From a bacterium (GTDB taxonomy: Bacteria > Patescibacteriota > Minisyncoccia > UBA6257 > GWB1-50-10), in assembly GCA_021814835.1 (NCBI GenBank), contig JAKAHO010000002.1:1-33056 (forward strand): DNA of 33,056 nt, given 5' to 3'. The notes below the pieces were generated by a model. The model was not told the origin of the DNA and made no database searches. It saw nothing but the letters and a program-made list of their open reading frames with translations. Made by a program: the position numbers and the translations under genes. This document shows positions 7,137 through 14,792 of this stretch, piece after piece. Numbering within the stretch: the stretch's first letter is position 1; each line of letters starts with the position of its first letter.

Positions 7137-7892
7137 TTACTGTTTTACCCCTTCCAAATAGAGAAAAATGGGAATCTCCTTGCGAATCTTATTCTCTGCT
7201 GCTGCACGCGGACCGGGCTCGCTCGATTTATGCGAAATCCACTCTTCTATGCCTCTAACGAGCAGTCCCGCTTTCCGCAAAAACTTGAAATACACCTGGA
7301 GCGGTCGGTGGAATGAAAGCGTCACCTCATCAGGCTTGTCTCCCGGGTGCATCTGAATCTTCACGGTACTCTCGGACATATACCCATCAATACGGCGGTA
7401 CTGTTCTTTCAACTCCTCGTCCCAGCCCCAGCTTGAACGCTTCGGCACGCGGAACGCGGGGTGATTCATGACGATATGCACGGACCCTTTCGGCTTTAAG
7501 ACGCGCGCAACTTCCTGGAATACGTTTTGCGCATTCTCAATGTTTTGTATGGCGAGCACTATCACCACCTTGTCGATGCTTGCGTCCTTAATAAATCCAA
7601 GCTCCGTTGCGGGAGAAACGTGATAATCGATATTTGCGGGCTTTCCCTTTTGCGCAATCGCGATTAAGTTTTTCGCGACATCAACACCGATAACGTGCGC
7701 GCCGGCTTCCGCAAACGCGCGCGAGAAAAACCCGGATCCGCACGCAAGGTCAAGAATCGTATCGCCATGCTTGGGCGCCACGACGCGCATCAAATTAGGA
7801 AGTACCACCTCTTTCTGGTAGGTTCCTTCTTTTTCGACAAGTTCGCCGTACCACTCAGCAACATTGCCCCACGATGTCTGTTTGTTCGCCAT
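7137..7892 (-). CDS. Class I SAM-dependent methyltransferase
   Basis: A 251-residue methyltransferase of the Methyltransf_11/UbiE-like type. Motif I is TILDLACGSGFFSRAF (about residues 45-60), motif II is VIGVDVAKNLI, and the post-motif region KVVIVLAIQNIENAQNVFQEVARVLKPKGSVHIVMNHPAF is typical. The remainder (WGWDEELKEQYRRIDGYM, then HRPLQVYFKFLRKAGL) resembles small-molecule methyltransferases seen in CPR genomes. The substrate is not deducible. The promoter TTGCGA, 17 bases, CATAGT (7901-7929) ends 8 bases before the ATG, so it seems to be transcribed separately from the metalloprotease upstream. Confidence 0.9.
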   Translation of the reverse strand: MANKQTSWGNVAEWYGELVEKEGTYQKEVVLPNLMRVVAPKHGDTILDLACGSGFFSRAFAEAGAHVIGVDVAKNLIAIAQKGKPANIDYHVSPATELGFIKDASIDKVVIVLAIQNIENAQNVFQEVARVLKPKGSVHIVMNHPAFRVPKRSSWGWDEELKEQYRRIDGYMSESTVKIQMHPGDKPDEVTLSFHRPLQVYFKFLRKAGLLVRGIEEWISHKSSEPGPRAAAENKIRKEIPIFLYLEGVKQ

Positions 7893-7900
7893 CTCAGATT

Positions 7901-7929
7901 ACTATGCTATGAATCTCCCATTCTCGCAA
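7901..7929 (-). promoter_or_regulatory. Promoter of the methyltransferase, leaderless type
   Basis: The -35-like TTGCGA is at 7924-7929 and the -10 CATAGT at 7901-7906, with a 17-base spacer. There are 8 bases from the -10 to the ATG. Confidence 0.45.
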
Positions 7930-7963
7930 ATGTAAGCACAAAACATACTTAACCATCGCAAGG

Positions 7964-8695
7964 TTAAAGTGAGGTATTAAGAGTACTCGCCTCCGCAACA
8001 ATCTCATCAATAAGCGCACGCAAATCCCAATCCGTACGCCGATACCATGTACGACTCAAACGGCTGACAATTGCTTTATGCTCAGGATAACCGAGTGATT
8101 TTACTTTAAAACATCGCAGCCATTCGGGTGAATTTTGAACCAGAGTATTAAAAATTTCCGATATGTGCCATACAAAAAAATTGTCCTCGTCGCGTTTATA
8201 TTTCGGATAATGCTCATAAAAATAATCATAAAACATAAAATGAAGCATCTCGTGCGCTATAACCACCGAAACAAATCCCGCGGTGCGATGCGAAAACGGA
8301 ATCTGAAATGTCTTATCTTCCAAAAAACGCGGATACATTCCCCAAATCGTCCCGAAAGCGATGTGCTTCCCGCGCGGCCATTTTCTTCCTGCGAATAACG
8401 CATCAACGAGCTCAAAATAGCGCGGAGCAACTTTCAGCCAACGCATTTTATGCCCGCGCATCGCGCGGCTCATTGTGCCCTTCCTCGTTTTATAATTCTT
8501 GATGACAAAATCACGAAGCGCCTTATCATCCAACACCTTCCAGTCATTTTTCTTATCAAAATACTTAATAAGGCGGGGGTAAGTATTAAAAATAAGCCAA
8601 TACAAATTTCTCTCATCAGCTTCACGGATAAATATGCGAAGCGTTTCTAAATCTTTCTTCGCGCTTATTTGAAACTTAATATTCGGATATGCCAT
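7964..8695 (-). CDS. Putative zinc metalloprotease (HExxH), candidate RiPP peptidase
   Basis: A 243-residue soluble protein with no signal peptide. Residues 146-153 read VIAHEMLHF, an HExxH zinc-protease motif (His148, Glu149, His152), and Glu180 in WHISEIFNTL is a good third ligand in a gluzincin-like arrangement. The N-terminal 130 residues are Lys/Arg rich and unassigned. Its ATG lies only 6 bases after the T-run that ends the radical SAM operon, with no promoter of its own that I can see, so it is probably expressed by read-through of that terminator. By position it could trim the modified peptide, but a housekeeping SprT/M48-like role is also possible. Confidence 0.8.
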   Translation of the reverse strand: MAYPNIKFQISAKKDLETLRIFIREADERNLYWLIFNTYPRLIKYFDKKNDWKVLDDKALRDFVIKNYKTRKGTMSRAMRGHKMRWLKVAPRYFELVDALFAGRKWPRGKHIAFGTIWGMYPRFLEDKTFQIPFSHRTAGFVSVVIAHEMLHFMFYDYFYEHYPKYKRDEDNFFVWHISEIFNTLVQNSPEWLRCFKVKSLGYPEHKAIVSRLSRTWYRRTDWDLRALIDEIVAEASTLNTSL

Positions 8696-8701
8696 AATCG
8701 T

Positions 8702-8739
8702 AAAAAAACGGGGAGAATAACTATTTCGTTATCCTCCCC
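8702..8739 (-). terminator. Rho-independent terminator after the radical SAM gene
   Basis: A 12-base-pair stem (arms 8728-8739 and 8710-8721) with a 6-base loop is followed by seven T on the minus strand. One position pairs G-U only when read as minus-strand RNA and would be an A-C mismatch on the plus strand, which fixes the direction. Confidence 0.9.
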
Positions 8740-8770
8740 ATTGTAGCAATTGTGCAGAACTACCTGCAAC

Positions 8771-10126
8771 TTACCGAGCGGCGGCGTACGCATCCCAAAC
8801 AAGCCACTCAAGAACGCGCTTGCTATGAAAACACGCACGTTCATCGATGTTGTTCTTATCGCCCGTTTTCAGCTCAGCGCTCGCCGGACATCCGCCGCCG
8901 CAAATACCAAGAGCGGGGCAATCCGTGCATTGGGTCATGAAAAACGGGGAGCGATTACGCCAGTTCTCGAAAAGCACATCGAGAAGGTCGTCATGGTCTG
9001 TGTCGTACACAGAACGAGGGAAATACGTTCGTGTCTTAACAAAGTCCTGACAAACCCCGATTCTGCCGTCGGGCGCAATGACAAGCTGACGACCGACAAC
9101 TCCGCAATCCGCGTACATCGGTTCCTGGTCTACAAACGCGCTCACCTTGCGAATGATGCGATCTTCATAAAATCCGATCTCTCGAAAACGCTGAAATGCC
9201 TTAATCTGGCACTCCACCGCCTTGCGATAGAAATCATCGGACAATTTCACGTGCGGAGTATAATGGAGCAGATTCAGACTTGCGCCGTCGGCCGCTCGGA
9301 ATTCCCCTTCCGTGAAAAACGCGAGAAACTCATCGAAATGATCGACGGCCTCCGGCGTCAACGTTACTGAAAGCCCCACGCCTACACCATGCTTCTTCAG
9401 CAAGCGGAACGCATGGGTAATCCTCTCGGCCACGTTGATACCCGACCGCTTCGGTACGCGGTAGAGATTCGTGATAAACGCGGGACCGTCAATTGAGAGT
9501 CCCACTGAAACGGCATTCGCGGAGAAGAATTGTGCGTCTTCTTCGTTGAGTAGGACGCCGTTCGTGACAATCACCAGACGGCAACTGTCCGGCAAAGAAC
9601 CGCGAGCCTTGAGCTCATTGGCGTAAGACACTGCTCTGTACACTGCCTTACGGTTTGCCAGAGGCTCTCCGCCATAAAGATGGATTACTTTCTCAAGTTG
9701 CGGGTTGCCGTATCGCGCCGTCATTGATGCGAACAAATCGAGCGACTTTACGACCGCTTCCTCCGACATGTGCATCGCTCGAAACGAGCCCGACACCGAT
9801 GGAGATTCCTCGAAGCAATAGGTGCAACGAAGGTTACAGCCATCGGTAACAAGCAAGTACATCATCTCAAGCGACATTTTCGATCTGAGCTGATCACGCA
9901 GACGAATAAAATTCTCCTCATCGTCCACGTCGTTTACTACCAGCATTCCCTGCGAAACGAGGGAATTTTTTAGTTCGCCCTCACCTCCATTAGCGGACGA
10001 ACGCAATTCCTCCTTGAAAGCTTGAAGCTCACAGGAAGGAACATAGACCACTCCAAGAGTCAGCGAATGCACCAGTGCAGAGACTTCACCCTGACGCATT
10101 TCATGGCACCATCGAGAAAATCGCAT
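8771..10126 (-). CDS. Radical SAM/SPASM peptide maturase
   Basis: A 451-residue radical SAM enzyme. An N-terminal domain (about 1-85) with the pattern ALVHSLTLGVVYVP and LVSQGMLVVND resembles the peptide-binding N-terminus of SPASM peptide maturases. The radical SAM 4Fe-4S motif is Cys97-x3-Cys101-x2-Cys104 (CNLRCTYCFE). YGGEPL and SIDGP fit the TIM barrel. The C-terminal SPASM domain has seven cysteines (341, 359, 400, 403, 409, 413, 432), enough for two auxiliary clusters. It lies 71 bases after the 43-residue Cys-rich peptide gene, same strand, with a GGGAAGG ribosome site. By family knowledge such pairs make thioether or other side-chain crosslinks in a RiPP. The alternative, a sulfatase-maturase role, is less likely because no sulfatase is nearby. 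Confidence 0.92.
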   Translation of the reverse strand: MRFSRWCHEMRQGEVSALVHSLTLGVVYVPSCELQAFKEELRSSANGGEGELKNSLVSQGMLVVNDVDDEENFIRLRDQLRSKMSLEMMYLLVTDGCNLRCTYCFEESPSVSGSFRAMHMSEEAVVKSLDLFASMTARYGNPQLEKVIHLYGGEPLANRKAVYRAVSYANELKARGSLPDSCRLVIVTNGVLLNEEDAQFFSANAVSVGLSIDGPAFITNLYRVPKRSGINVAERITHAFRLLKKHGVGVGLSVTLTPEAVDHFDEFLAFFTEGEFRAADGASLNLLHYTPHVKLSDDFYRKAVECQIKAFQRFREIGFYEDRIIRKVSAFVDQEPMYADCGVVGRQLVIAPDGRIGVCQDFVKTRTYFPRSVYDTDHDDLLDVLFENWRNRSPFFMTQCTDCPALGICGGGCPASAELKTGDKNNIDERACFHSKRVLEWLVWDAYAAAR

Positions 10127-10131
10127 ACCTT

Positions 10132-10156
10132 CCCTCTCTTTCGGGTATAGAGAGGG
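10132..10156 (-). other. Hairpin directly before the maturase ribosome site (overlaps the next hairpin)
   Basis: The arms CCCTCTCT (10132-10139) and AGAGAGGG (10149-10156) form 8 base pairs with a 9-base loop. The hairpin ends next to the GGAAGG ribosome site of the radical SAM gene. Bases 10154-10156 are also needed for the hairpin at 10154-10179, so only one of the two can form fully. Confidence 0.6.
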
Positions 10157-10179
10157 GGCGGAAAAATTCTTCCGCCCCC
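10154..10179 (-). other. GC-rich hairpin between precursor and maturase (attenuator-like)
   Basis: A perfect 10-base-pair stem (arms 10154-10163 and 10170-10179, GGGGGCGGAA type) with a 6-base loop lies 18 bases after the stop of the 43-residue peptide gene. There is no T-run after it, so it is better read as an mRNA-stabilising or attenuating structure than a full terminator. It would allow more precursor than maturase to be made. Confidence 0.65.
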
Positions 10180-10197
10180 CTTGATGATGAGCCTACT

Positions 10198-10329
10198 TCA
10201 CTTGCAGCGCGTGCACGAAGTGTAGCAGCACTTCGGCCCGCCCTTGCCTTCGCGGACGTTCCCCATGACCTTCACCCGGTTGCCGGGCTGGAGCACGATG
10301 ACCCGCGTCTTCTTGGGAGACTTGTCCAT
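10198..10329 (-). CDS. Candidate RiPP precursor peptide, 43 residues with Cys-rich tail
   Basis: The product begins MDKSPKKTRVIVLQPGNRVK and ends GGPKCCYTSCTRCK. The first 31 residues are basic with strand-like segments (TRVIVL, RVKVMG) and end in Gly-Gly. The last 12 hold four cysteines (34, 35, 39, 42) plus Tyr, Thr, Ser and Arg as possible crosslink partners. I chose the inner ATG because AGGAGAGG lies just before it and a TATAAA box is 18 bases upstream. A longer in-frame start 84 bases further up would run through the promoter. It is followed by a hairpin and a radical SAM/SPASM gene. It resembles, but is not, the six-Cys SCIFF peptides. A simple Cys-rich metal-binding peptide is the alternative. 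Confidence 0.75.
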   Translation of the reverse strand: MDKSPKKTRVIVLQPGNRVKVMGNVREGKGGPKCCYTSCTRCK

Positions 10330-10332
10330 GTT

Positions 10333-10353
10333 TCCTCTCCTACCAATTTTATA
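10333..10353 (-). promoter_or_regulatory. -10 box and strong ribosome site of the RiPP precursor gene
   Basis: TATAAA at 10348-10353 is followed after a few bases by TAGGAGAGGAAAC and the ATG. The Shine-Dalgarno match (AGGAGAGG) is among the best in the window. The -35 region would fall inside the palindrome at 10369-10389. Confidence 0.6.
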
Positions 10354-10368
10354 CGCTACTATCAGGCA

Positions 10369-10389
10369 GAAAATCCACAGTGGATTTTC
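10369..10389. promoter_or_regulatory. 21-base palindrome at the -35 region of the RiPP operon (operator-like)
   Basis: Arms GAAAATCCAC (10369-10378) and GTGGATTTTC (10380-10389) flank a single central base. It is a perfect 10+1+10 dyad overlapping where the -35 of the precursor promoter should be. It has no T-run placement that fits termination. This looks like a binding site for a dimeric regulator, which is not encoded next to it. Confidence 0.55.
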
Positions 10390-10538
10390 ATTTAATATTA
10401 TTAACCTGACCAATGGCGCTAAAGATTGGATTTTTGTTGTGAACGACCCGTCGAATAGTATGCATTATATACATCATTCCGTCAAACTCTGGCACACAAG
10501 AACGGCGGGGGTGTTATCAAACAAAATATTTCTGATGC

Positions 10539-13520
10539 TCAGTGCATAAGCTGCCTCAACGCGCAGAATTCACACTCCTTCTCGTCGCAATACATATTCC
10601 AAAACGACAATGACAATATCTCTTCCACGCTCTTCTTTATGAGCGCCTCAAGCTCTGCAACCTCCTCGTCAGTAATCGTAAACACCTCCCTCTTGTATCT
10701 CCCCTTATCATCGGGCTCCACAAAATCAACATCCGCCGAAACCATTTCATAGTGAATGCCCTTCTCCATCCTGTTTAACAACAACCGGTAGAAGACGAGC
10801 TGGCGCTTAATATCGCCGTTCGAGCTCGCGGTCGTCCCTTCAATCTCTCCGCGGGTCTTCGGCTTCCCCGTCTTATAGTCCACCACGTTAACCTCATTCC
10901 TATCATTCAAAATTTCCAGCTTATCAAGCTTGCCCGAAAGTTTTATCTCGGGCGTAAGCAAAATTCCCTTCACATCAAACTCGGTGACCACATTCGTCTT
11001 CCACTTTGTGTGATAGGCATCCCAGTATCCTCCGAGAGCATTCAGTCCACGCGTGAGCCACTCCTCGCGGATGGCCGACGAAAACGGCTGCTTGCCCGCA
11101 TGGAATTTGAATCGCTCCAAAAGAAACTCGCGCGTTGCGCGATTCTCGCGAACCGCCTCAAACAAATCCTCAAGCGTGGCATGGACCGCGGTGCCGTAGA
11201 GCTGGTGCGGCTCCTTCGCCGAAGGAATGCGCAATAAATTCTGATAAAAATAACGCCACGGGCAGCTCACATAATTATTGAGTGCCGTCGCAGAAAGCCC
11301 GCGTTCCAAAAATAATTCCCGCACGAACTCCTTATCTTTCGCGCTCACAGGACTCGCCTTCGCTGGCGCAAACAATATTCCCTTTTGTGCAGCGAATTCT
11401 TCCTCAATTTTTGTTGCGTCTCCAACTTCGATATGCGCGGGGTCTATCTCGCCGATAAACTGACTCGGCAACTGTTCCTTTCCAGTAATACTCTCTTTCG
11501 CGTAGGAAATGCTGAGTGTCTTCTTTGCGCGAGTGAGCGCCACATAAAAAAGCCTGCGCTCATCGTCTAACGGGTCATGCAAAAGTCGCGACTCATGTGT
11601 AAGCGAGTAGACTGCAGGAGGCAGGGGCAACGCGTTCCCCTTTTTTGCGTTTCCCCAGTGTCCGTCGTACGCGCCAACAATAAACACATGTCCGAACTCC
11701 TGCCCCTTTGATTTGTGCGCCGTCATAAGCCGCACGCGCTTTGTAAGTCCTCCAAAAGAACTCTTCTTCACAAGCAGGTCATGCAACTCAATCGTCGAGA
11801 GGTATTCAAGAAATGCGTGAAGGTCAGCATCAATGTGCGCCTCGGCATGCTTTTGCGCCTCGTCAAAAAAGCCGTTCAACTTCTCCATCTTCTCCACCAT
11901 ATCGGGAAGCGCCATCACGTGCGCCAAAAAACCCGATTCGTTTACGATACTTCCCACAAACGCCTGTAATTCTTTGTTCTTGCCCGCCTTTGCCCAACGC
12001 ACCATATTGCCGTACCACGTACGCAGTTTTGCGGGGCTCTCGAGTGTCATCCCGCGCAACTCAACGTCGGACTTTAATACGTCATATAGAGAAATATGCT
12101 TCATGTTCGCCTCGCGAATCACGCGGTATACATCGAGCGGGTCAAGCCCCAAGAAATCAACGTGCATAGCTTCTGCAGCGCGCACATCACTACCGAACTC
12201 ATCAATCGCGCGCAGAAGCGTTATGAGTTTCCGAATATCGCGGTCGCGCATCACATTCTCATCCGACTCTATTATGAACGGCACGCCTGCCCGTTCGAGC
12301 ATGGGCACAAGCGTGGCTGCATCGCGATTATTGCGATAGAGCACTGCGATATCCTCAGGTCGCGCGCCCGCATTAATAAGCCTCATTATTTCCTGCGCAA
12401 CAAAATACTGCTCCATCTCGGGGCGTGAAAATGAAAAGAGCTGCGCCCGCACGTTTTCGTGTCCCGCACGCGCCTCAAGCGCTTTTTTCCCGGGAATCAA
12501 GCTGTGCGCCGCATCAAGTATCGACTGCGTCGATCGGTAGTTCTCAGAAAGCACAATAAGCTTCGCGTCCTTATACAAATTTTTAAAATAGACGAAATTC
12601 TCAAGCGAAGCGCCCTGAAACCTGAATATCGCCTGCTTCTCGTCGCCCACTACAAAAATATTGGGATTGGGATGGAAATTCGAAAGCAGCTCAAGAATTC
12701 TGTTCTGCGCATTATTGGTATCCTGATGCTCATCAACCAAAATGTACTGGTACTGCTCCTGCAAGATAAGGAGAAGGTCTTTATTCGTCTGCAGCTCGCG
12801 GAGCACCTCCATAATCATATCGCTGTAGTCGTAGCGCTTCCGCGCGCGAAGCTCCGCCTCATATGCCCCATAAAGCGCTGAAAGCTCGCGGTTCTTCTCA
12901 ATCGTTTTGAGCTCCTTTTTATAATCGCCCTTCATCTCGCCCTTATGTGCGCCTTTCTCGTGAATAAGGTCAGGTGTCTCATCAAAACGCTTCTGCTCCT
13001 GCGCAACCAGTTCCACAAACTGCGCAGGGTCAACGCCCTCGCGCTTCAAATCGTTTATCGCCTTTACAACATCGCGCACGTAATAAAGCGGGTCGCCGAG
13101 CGGCTTTAAAACCGTGAGCTTCGTTTTATGAATAAGCTCCTCAACTATCGCAATCTCATCTATTTCAGTAATGCTCTCTGCGCCGATAATACGCGGAAAT
13201 TCTTCGGGGTACTCCTTAATAATACGGTTGCAAAAACCATGGAAGGTGCTGATGGAAACCGCATACGCGGGCGCGCCGATGACTTCCGTAAGCCTACGGC
13301 GCATATTCGTGGCGCCCGCCTCGGTAAACGTAAGCGCCAAAATATTCTCCGGGTTCGTATCAACGACACGGAGAATATTTGCGATGCGAAGCGTAAGAAT
13401 TTCGGTTTTTCCCGTACCAGGACCCGCGACCACCATGACGGGACCCTCAACCGCATCCACCGCCTCGCGTTGCGCGGCGTTCAGTTTTTTGTAGCGCACG
13501 AGAAAGACGGCGGTATCCAT
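10539..13520 (-). CDS. UvrD/Rep-family helicase fused to a PD-(D/E)XK nuclease with Fe-S cysteines
   Basis: A 993-residue superfamily 1A helicase-nuclease likely acting in double-strand break processing or repair, similar in layout to AddA/RecB-type fusions. Helicase motifs: Walker A GPGTGKT at 33-39, motif II ILVDEHQDTNNAQ, FVVGDEKQAIFRFQGA (III), ENYRST (IV), LMTAHKSKGQEF (V) and ALTRAKKTL (VI). The C-terminal nuclease has LSATALNNYVSCPWRYFY, GTAVHATLEDLF and the catalytic VVDYKTGKPK. A Cys in SCPWR together with Cys978, Cys983 and Cys986 near the C-terminus matches the Cys4 iron-sulfur clamp of AddB, Dna2 and Cas4 nucleases. It starts 17 bases after the stop of the 102-residue repeat protein. 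No RecC/AddB partner is present in the window. Confidence 0.93.
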   Translation of the reverse strand: MDTAVFLVRYKKLNAAQREAVDAVEGPVMVVAGPGTGKTEILTLRIANILRVVDTNPENILALTFTEAGATNMRRRLTEVIGAPAYAVSISTFHGFCNRIIKEYPEEFPRIIGAESITEIDEIAIVEELIHKTKLTVLKPLGDPLYYVRDVVKAINDLKREGVDPAQFVELVAQEQKRFDETPDLIHEKGAHKGEMKGDYKKELKTIEKNRELSALYGAYEAELRARKRYDYSDMIMEVLRELQTNKDLLLILQEQYQYILVDEHQDTNNAQNRILELLSNFHPNPNIFVVGDEKQAIFRFQGASLENFVYFKNLYKDAKLIVLSENYRSTQSILDAAHSLIPGKKALEARAGHENVRAQLFSFSRPEMEQYFVAQEIMRLINAGARPEDIAVLYRNNRDAATLVPMLERAGVPFIIESDENVMRDRDIRKLITLLRAIDEFGSDVRAAEAMHVDFLGLDPLDVYRVIREANMKHISLYDVLKSDVELRGMTLESPAKLRTWYGNMVRWAKAGKNKELQAFVGSIVNESGFLAHVMALPDMVEKMEKLNGFFDEAQKHAEAHIDADLHAFLEYLSTIELHDLLVKKSSFGGLTKRVRLMTAHKSKGQEFGHVFIVGAYDGHWGNAKKGNALPLPPAVYSLTHESRLLHDPLDDERRLFYVALTRAKKTLSISYAKESITGKEQLPSQFIGEIDPAHIEVGDATKIEEEFAAQKGILFAPAKASPVSAKDKEFVRELFLERGLSATALNNYVSCPWRYFYQNLLRIPSAKEPHQLYGTAVHATLEDLFEAVRENRATREFLLERFKFHAGKQPFSSAIREEWLTRGLNALGGYWDAYHTKWKTNVVTEFDVKGILLTPEIKLSGKLDKLEILNDRNEVNVVDYKTGKPKTRGEIEGTTASSNGDIKRQLVFYRLLLNRMEKGIHYEMVSADVDFVEPDDKGRYKREVFTITDEEVAELEALIKKSVEEILSLSFWNMYCDEKECEFCALRQLMH

Positions 13521-13537
13521 ATAGAAGAAATGATTCC

Positions 13538-13846
13538 CTACCTGAAAAGAAGAAGGAGCGCTGCACCGCCGAACATCATATGGGGCGGAGTCGCGTTGCC
13601 GATGTGGTGCATTTCGTAATCAAACACCTCCCCCTCCGCACTCACGTGGCCCACGGTATGCATTTCGTAGTCATACACTTTTCCGTCATCAGAAACTTCC
13701 CCGATTTTTCGCTCCTCAGCATCAAGCACGTGCCCGTCGGTCGTAACCCGGCCCACTTTTAAATCGTGCGCGTTGTACACATGACCCTCGTCGTCGATGC
13801 GTCCGAAGTGACGTCCGTCCAATTCATTGATATTCATCATTGGCAT
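13538..13846 (-). CDS. Small repeat protein with about four 18-20 residue DG repeats
   Basis: A 102-residue protein. Residues 10-85 are a tandem of units of the form VGRVTTDGHVLDAEERK: each has an Ile/Val-Gly-Xxx-Val strand, a Glu/Asp-Gly turn and a Val-Tyr/Phe/Leu-Asp strand, predicting a small beta-meander. Two adjacent units share YDYEMH/FDYEMH. The last 14 residues (MMFGGAALLLLFR) are hydrophobic and may touch the membrane. A TATAAT at 13855-13860 lies 8 bases before the first ATG. It precedes the helicase-nuclease by 17 bases. I do not recognise a named bacterial family with known function. Confidence 0.78.
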   Translation of the reverse strand: MPMMNINELDGRHFGRIDDEGHVYNAHDLKVGRVTTDGHVLDAEERKIGEVSDDGKVYDYEMHTVGHVSAEGEVFDYEMHHIGNATPPHMMFGGAALLLLFR

Positions 13847-13854
13847 ATTGATGA

Positions 13855-13860
13855 ATTATA
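13855..13860 (-). promoter_or_regulatory. -10 box, 8 bases before ATG of the DG-repeat protein
   Basis: TATAAT on the minus strand with an 8-base gap to ATG. A weak -35 (TTTGTT, 17 bases away) overlaps the T-run after the prs stop. Confidence 0.45.
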
Positions 13861-13886
13861 TCTGGGGTGCGTAAAAAAACAAAGCG

Positions 13887-14792
13887 TCACGAAAACGGCG
13901 ATGTTGTAAGAGCATCGGCGATAAGCGGGGCAATTGATACAACCTCGCATTTCGCAGGAATCTTCGCCGTAAACGGAATGGAATCGGTGACAAATACGCC
14001 TCTTATCTCACGGGTGCGCAAAATACGCTTGAGCCCGGGCCCAGACTGCACCGCATGCGCGACCGCCACATATACATCTTTCGCTCCCTCGCGGCGTAAT
14101 GCGTGCGTAGCCTTGAGCAATGTATCTCCCGACTGCACCATATCATCCACCAGTACCACATTCTTCCCCCGTACCTCACCCGTAATGCGCGCCACTCTTA
14201 CGATACTCGGTGTTTTGCGGATTTTCACAACCGTAATAATATCAGGCGCGCCGATGCGCGCCGCGAACTCTTTTGCGCGGTGGACGCCGCCCTCATCGGG
14301 AGAAACCACGGCGACATTCTGCACGTGATGCGCCCTAAACGCATCGGCAAGCAACCGCATCGGCGAAAGCTCAATAAGCGGAACTTCAAACCGAGCGTTT
14401 ACAAACGAACTATGAAGCCCGATCGCAAGAACGCGCGTCGCGCCCGCGGCGGCAAGTATGTCCGCCATAACACCCGCGGACACCGAACTCCCAGGCGCAT
14501 CCACCTTATCCGACTTTGCATATGCAAAATAGGGAATAATAACGTTCACCGCTCGCGCGCCCTGAATGCGTGCGGTATTTATGAGTATCGCAAGAGAGAG
14601 CACATGTTCCGCAGGAGCAAATGTGGAGCCGACTACGAATACCTCCTTCCCCTCAACGGGCTCTCCGATACGCACCGATACCTCTTTGTCCGGATACGTT
14701 CCTATAGAACACGAGCCCATCCGAATACCGGTCACACGCGCTATCACGCGGGCAAGCGCTGCATTTGTATTCGTGGAGAGGATAAGCCTCAT
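13887..14792 (-). CDS. prs: Ribose-phosphate pyrophosphokinase (PRPP synthetase), divergent
   Basis: A 301-residue enzyme that makes PRPP from ribose-5-phosphate and ATP. Supporting motifs: YPDKEVSVRI near residue 33 (usually FSDGE), IPYFAYAKSDK (usually YARQDRK), GLHS with His127, SPDEGGVHRAKEFA, and the PRPP loop LVDDMVQSGDTL at 214-225. Several positions differ from the common bacterial enzyme (DGE to DKE; RQDRK to KSDK), so ATP and effector contacts may differ. Its ATG overlaps the stop of the upstream phosphoribosyltransferase by 4 bases (ATGA), indicating coupled translation. Length is slightly below the usual 310-320. Confidence 0.88.
   Translation of the reverse strand: MRLILSTNTNAALARVIARVTGIRMGSCSIGTYPDKEVSVRIGEPVEGKEVFVVGSTFAPAEHVLSLAILINTARIQGARAVNVIIPYFAYAKSDKVDAPGSSVSAGVMADILAAAGATRVLAIGLHSSFVNARFEVPLIELSPMRLLADAFRAHHVQNVAVVSPDEGGVHRAKEFAARIGAPDIITVVKIRKTPSIVRVARITGEVRGKNVVLVDDMVQSGDTLLKATHALRREGAKDVYVAVAHAVQSGPGLKRILRTREIRGVFVTDSIPFTAKIPAKCEVVSIAPLIADALTTSPFS

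Noticed and set aside
7949..7967. TTAACC/GGTTAA hairpin at the end of the metalloprotease gene
   Set aside because: Six pairs including the stop codon and no T-run; too weak to call a terminator.
10198..10413. Longer 71-residue version of the RiPP precursor starting at 10413
   Set aside because: It would read through the palindrome and the -10 box, lacks a ribosome site, and the inner ATG has an excellent one.
10414..10538. Possible 29-codon upstream frame and a TTGACG-17-CATACT promoter before the RiPP palindrome
   Set aside because: The frame has no ribosome site and ordinary composition; the promoter match alone is not enough to claim a second start.
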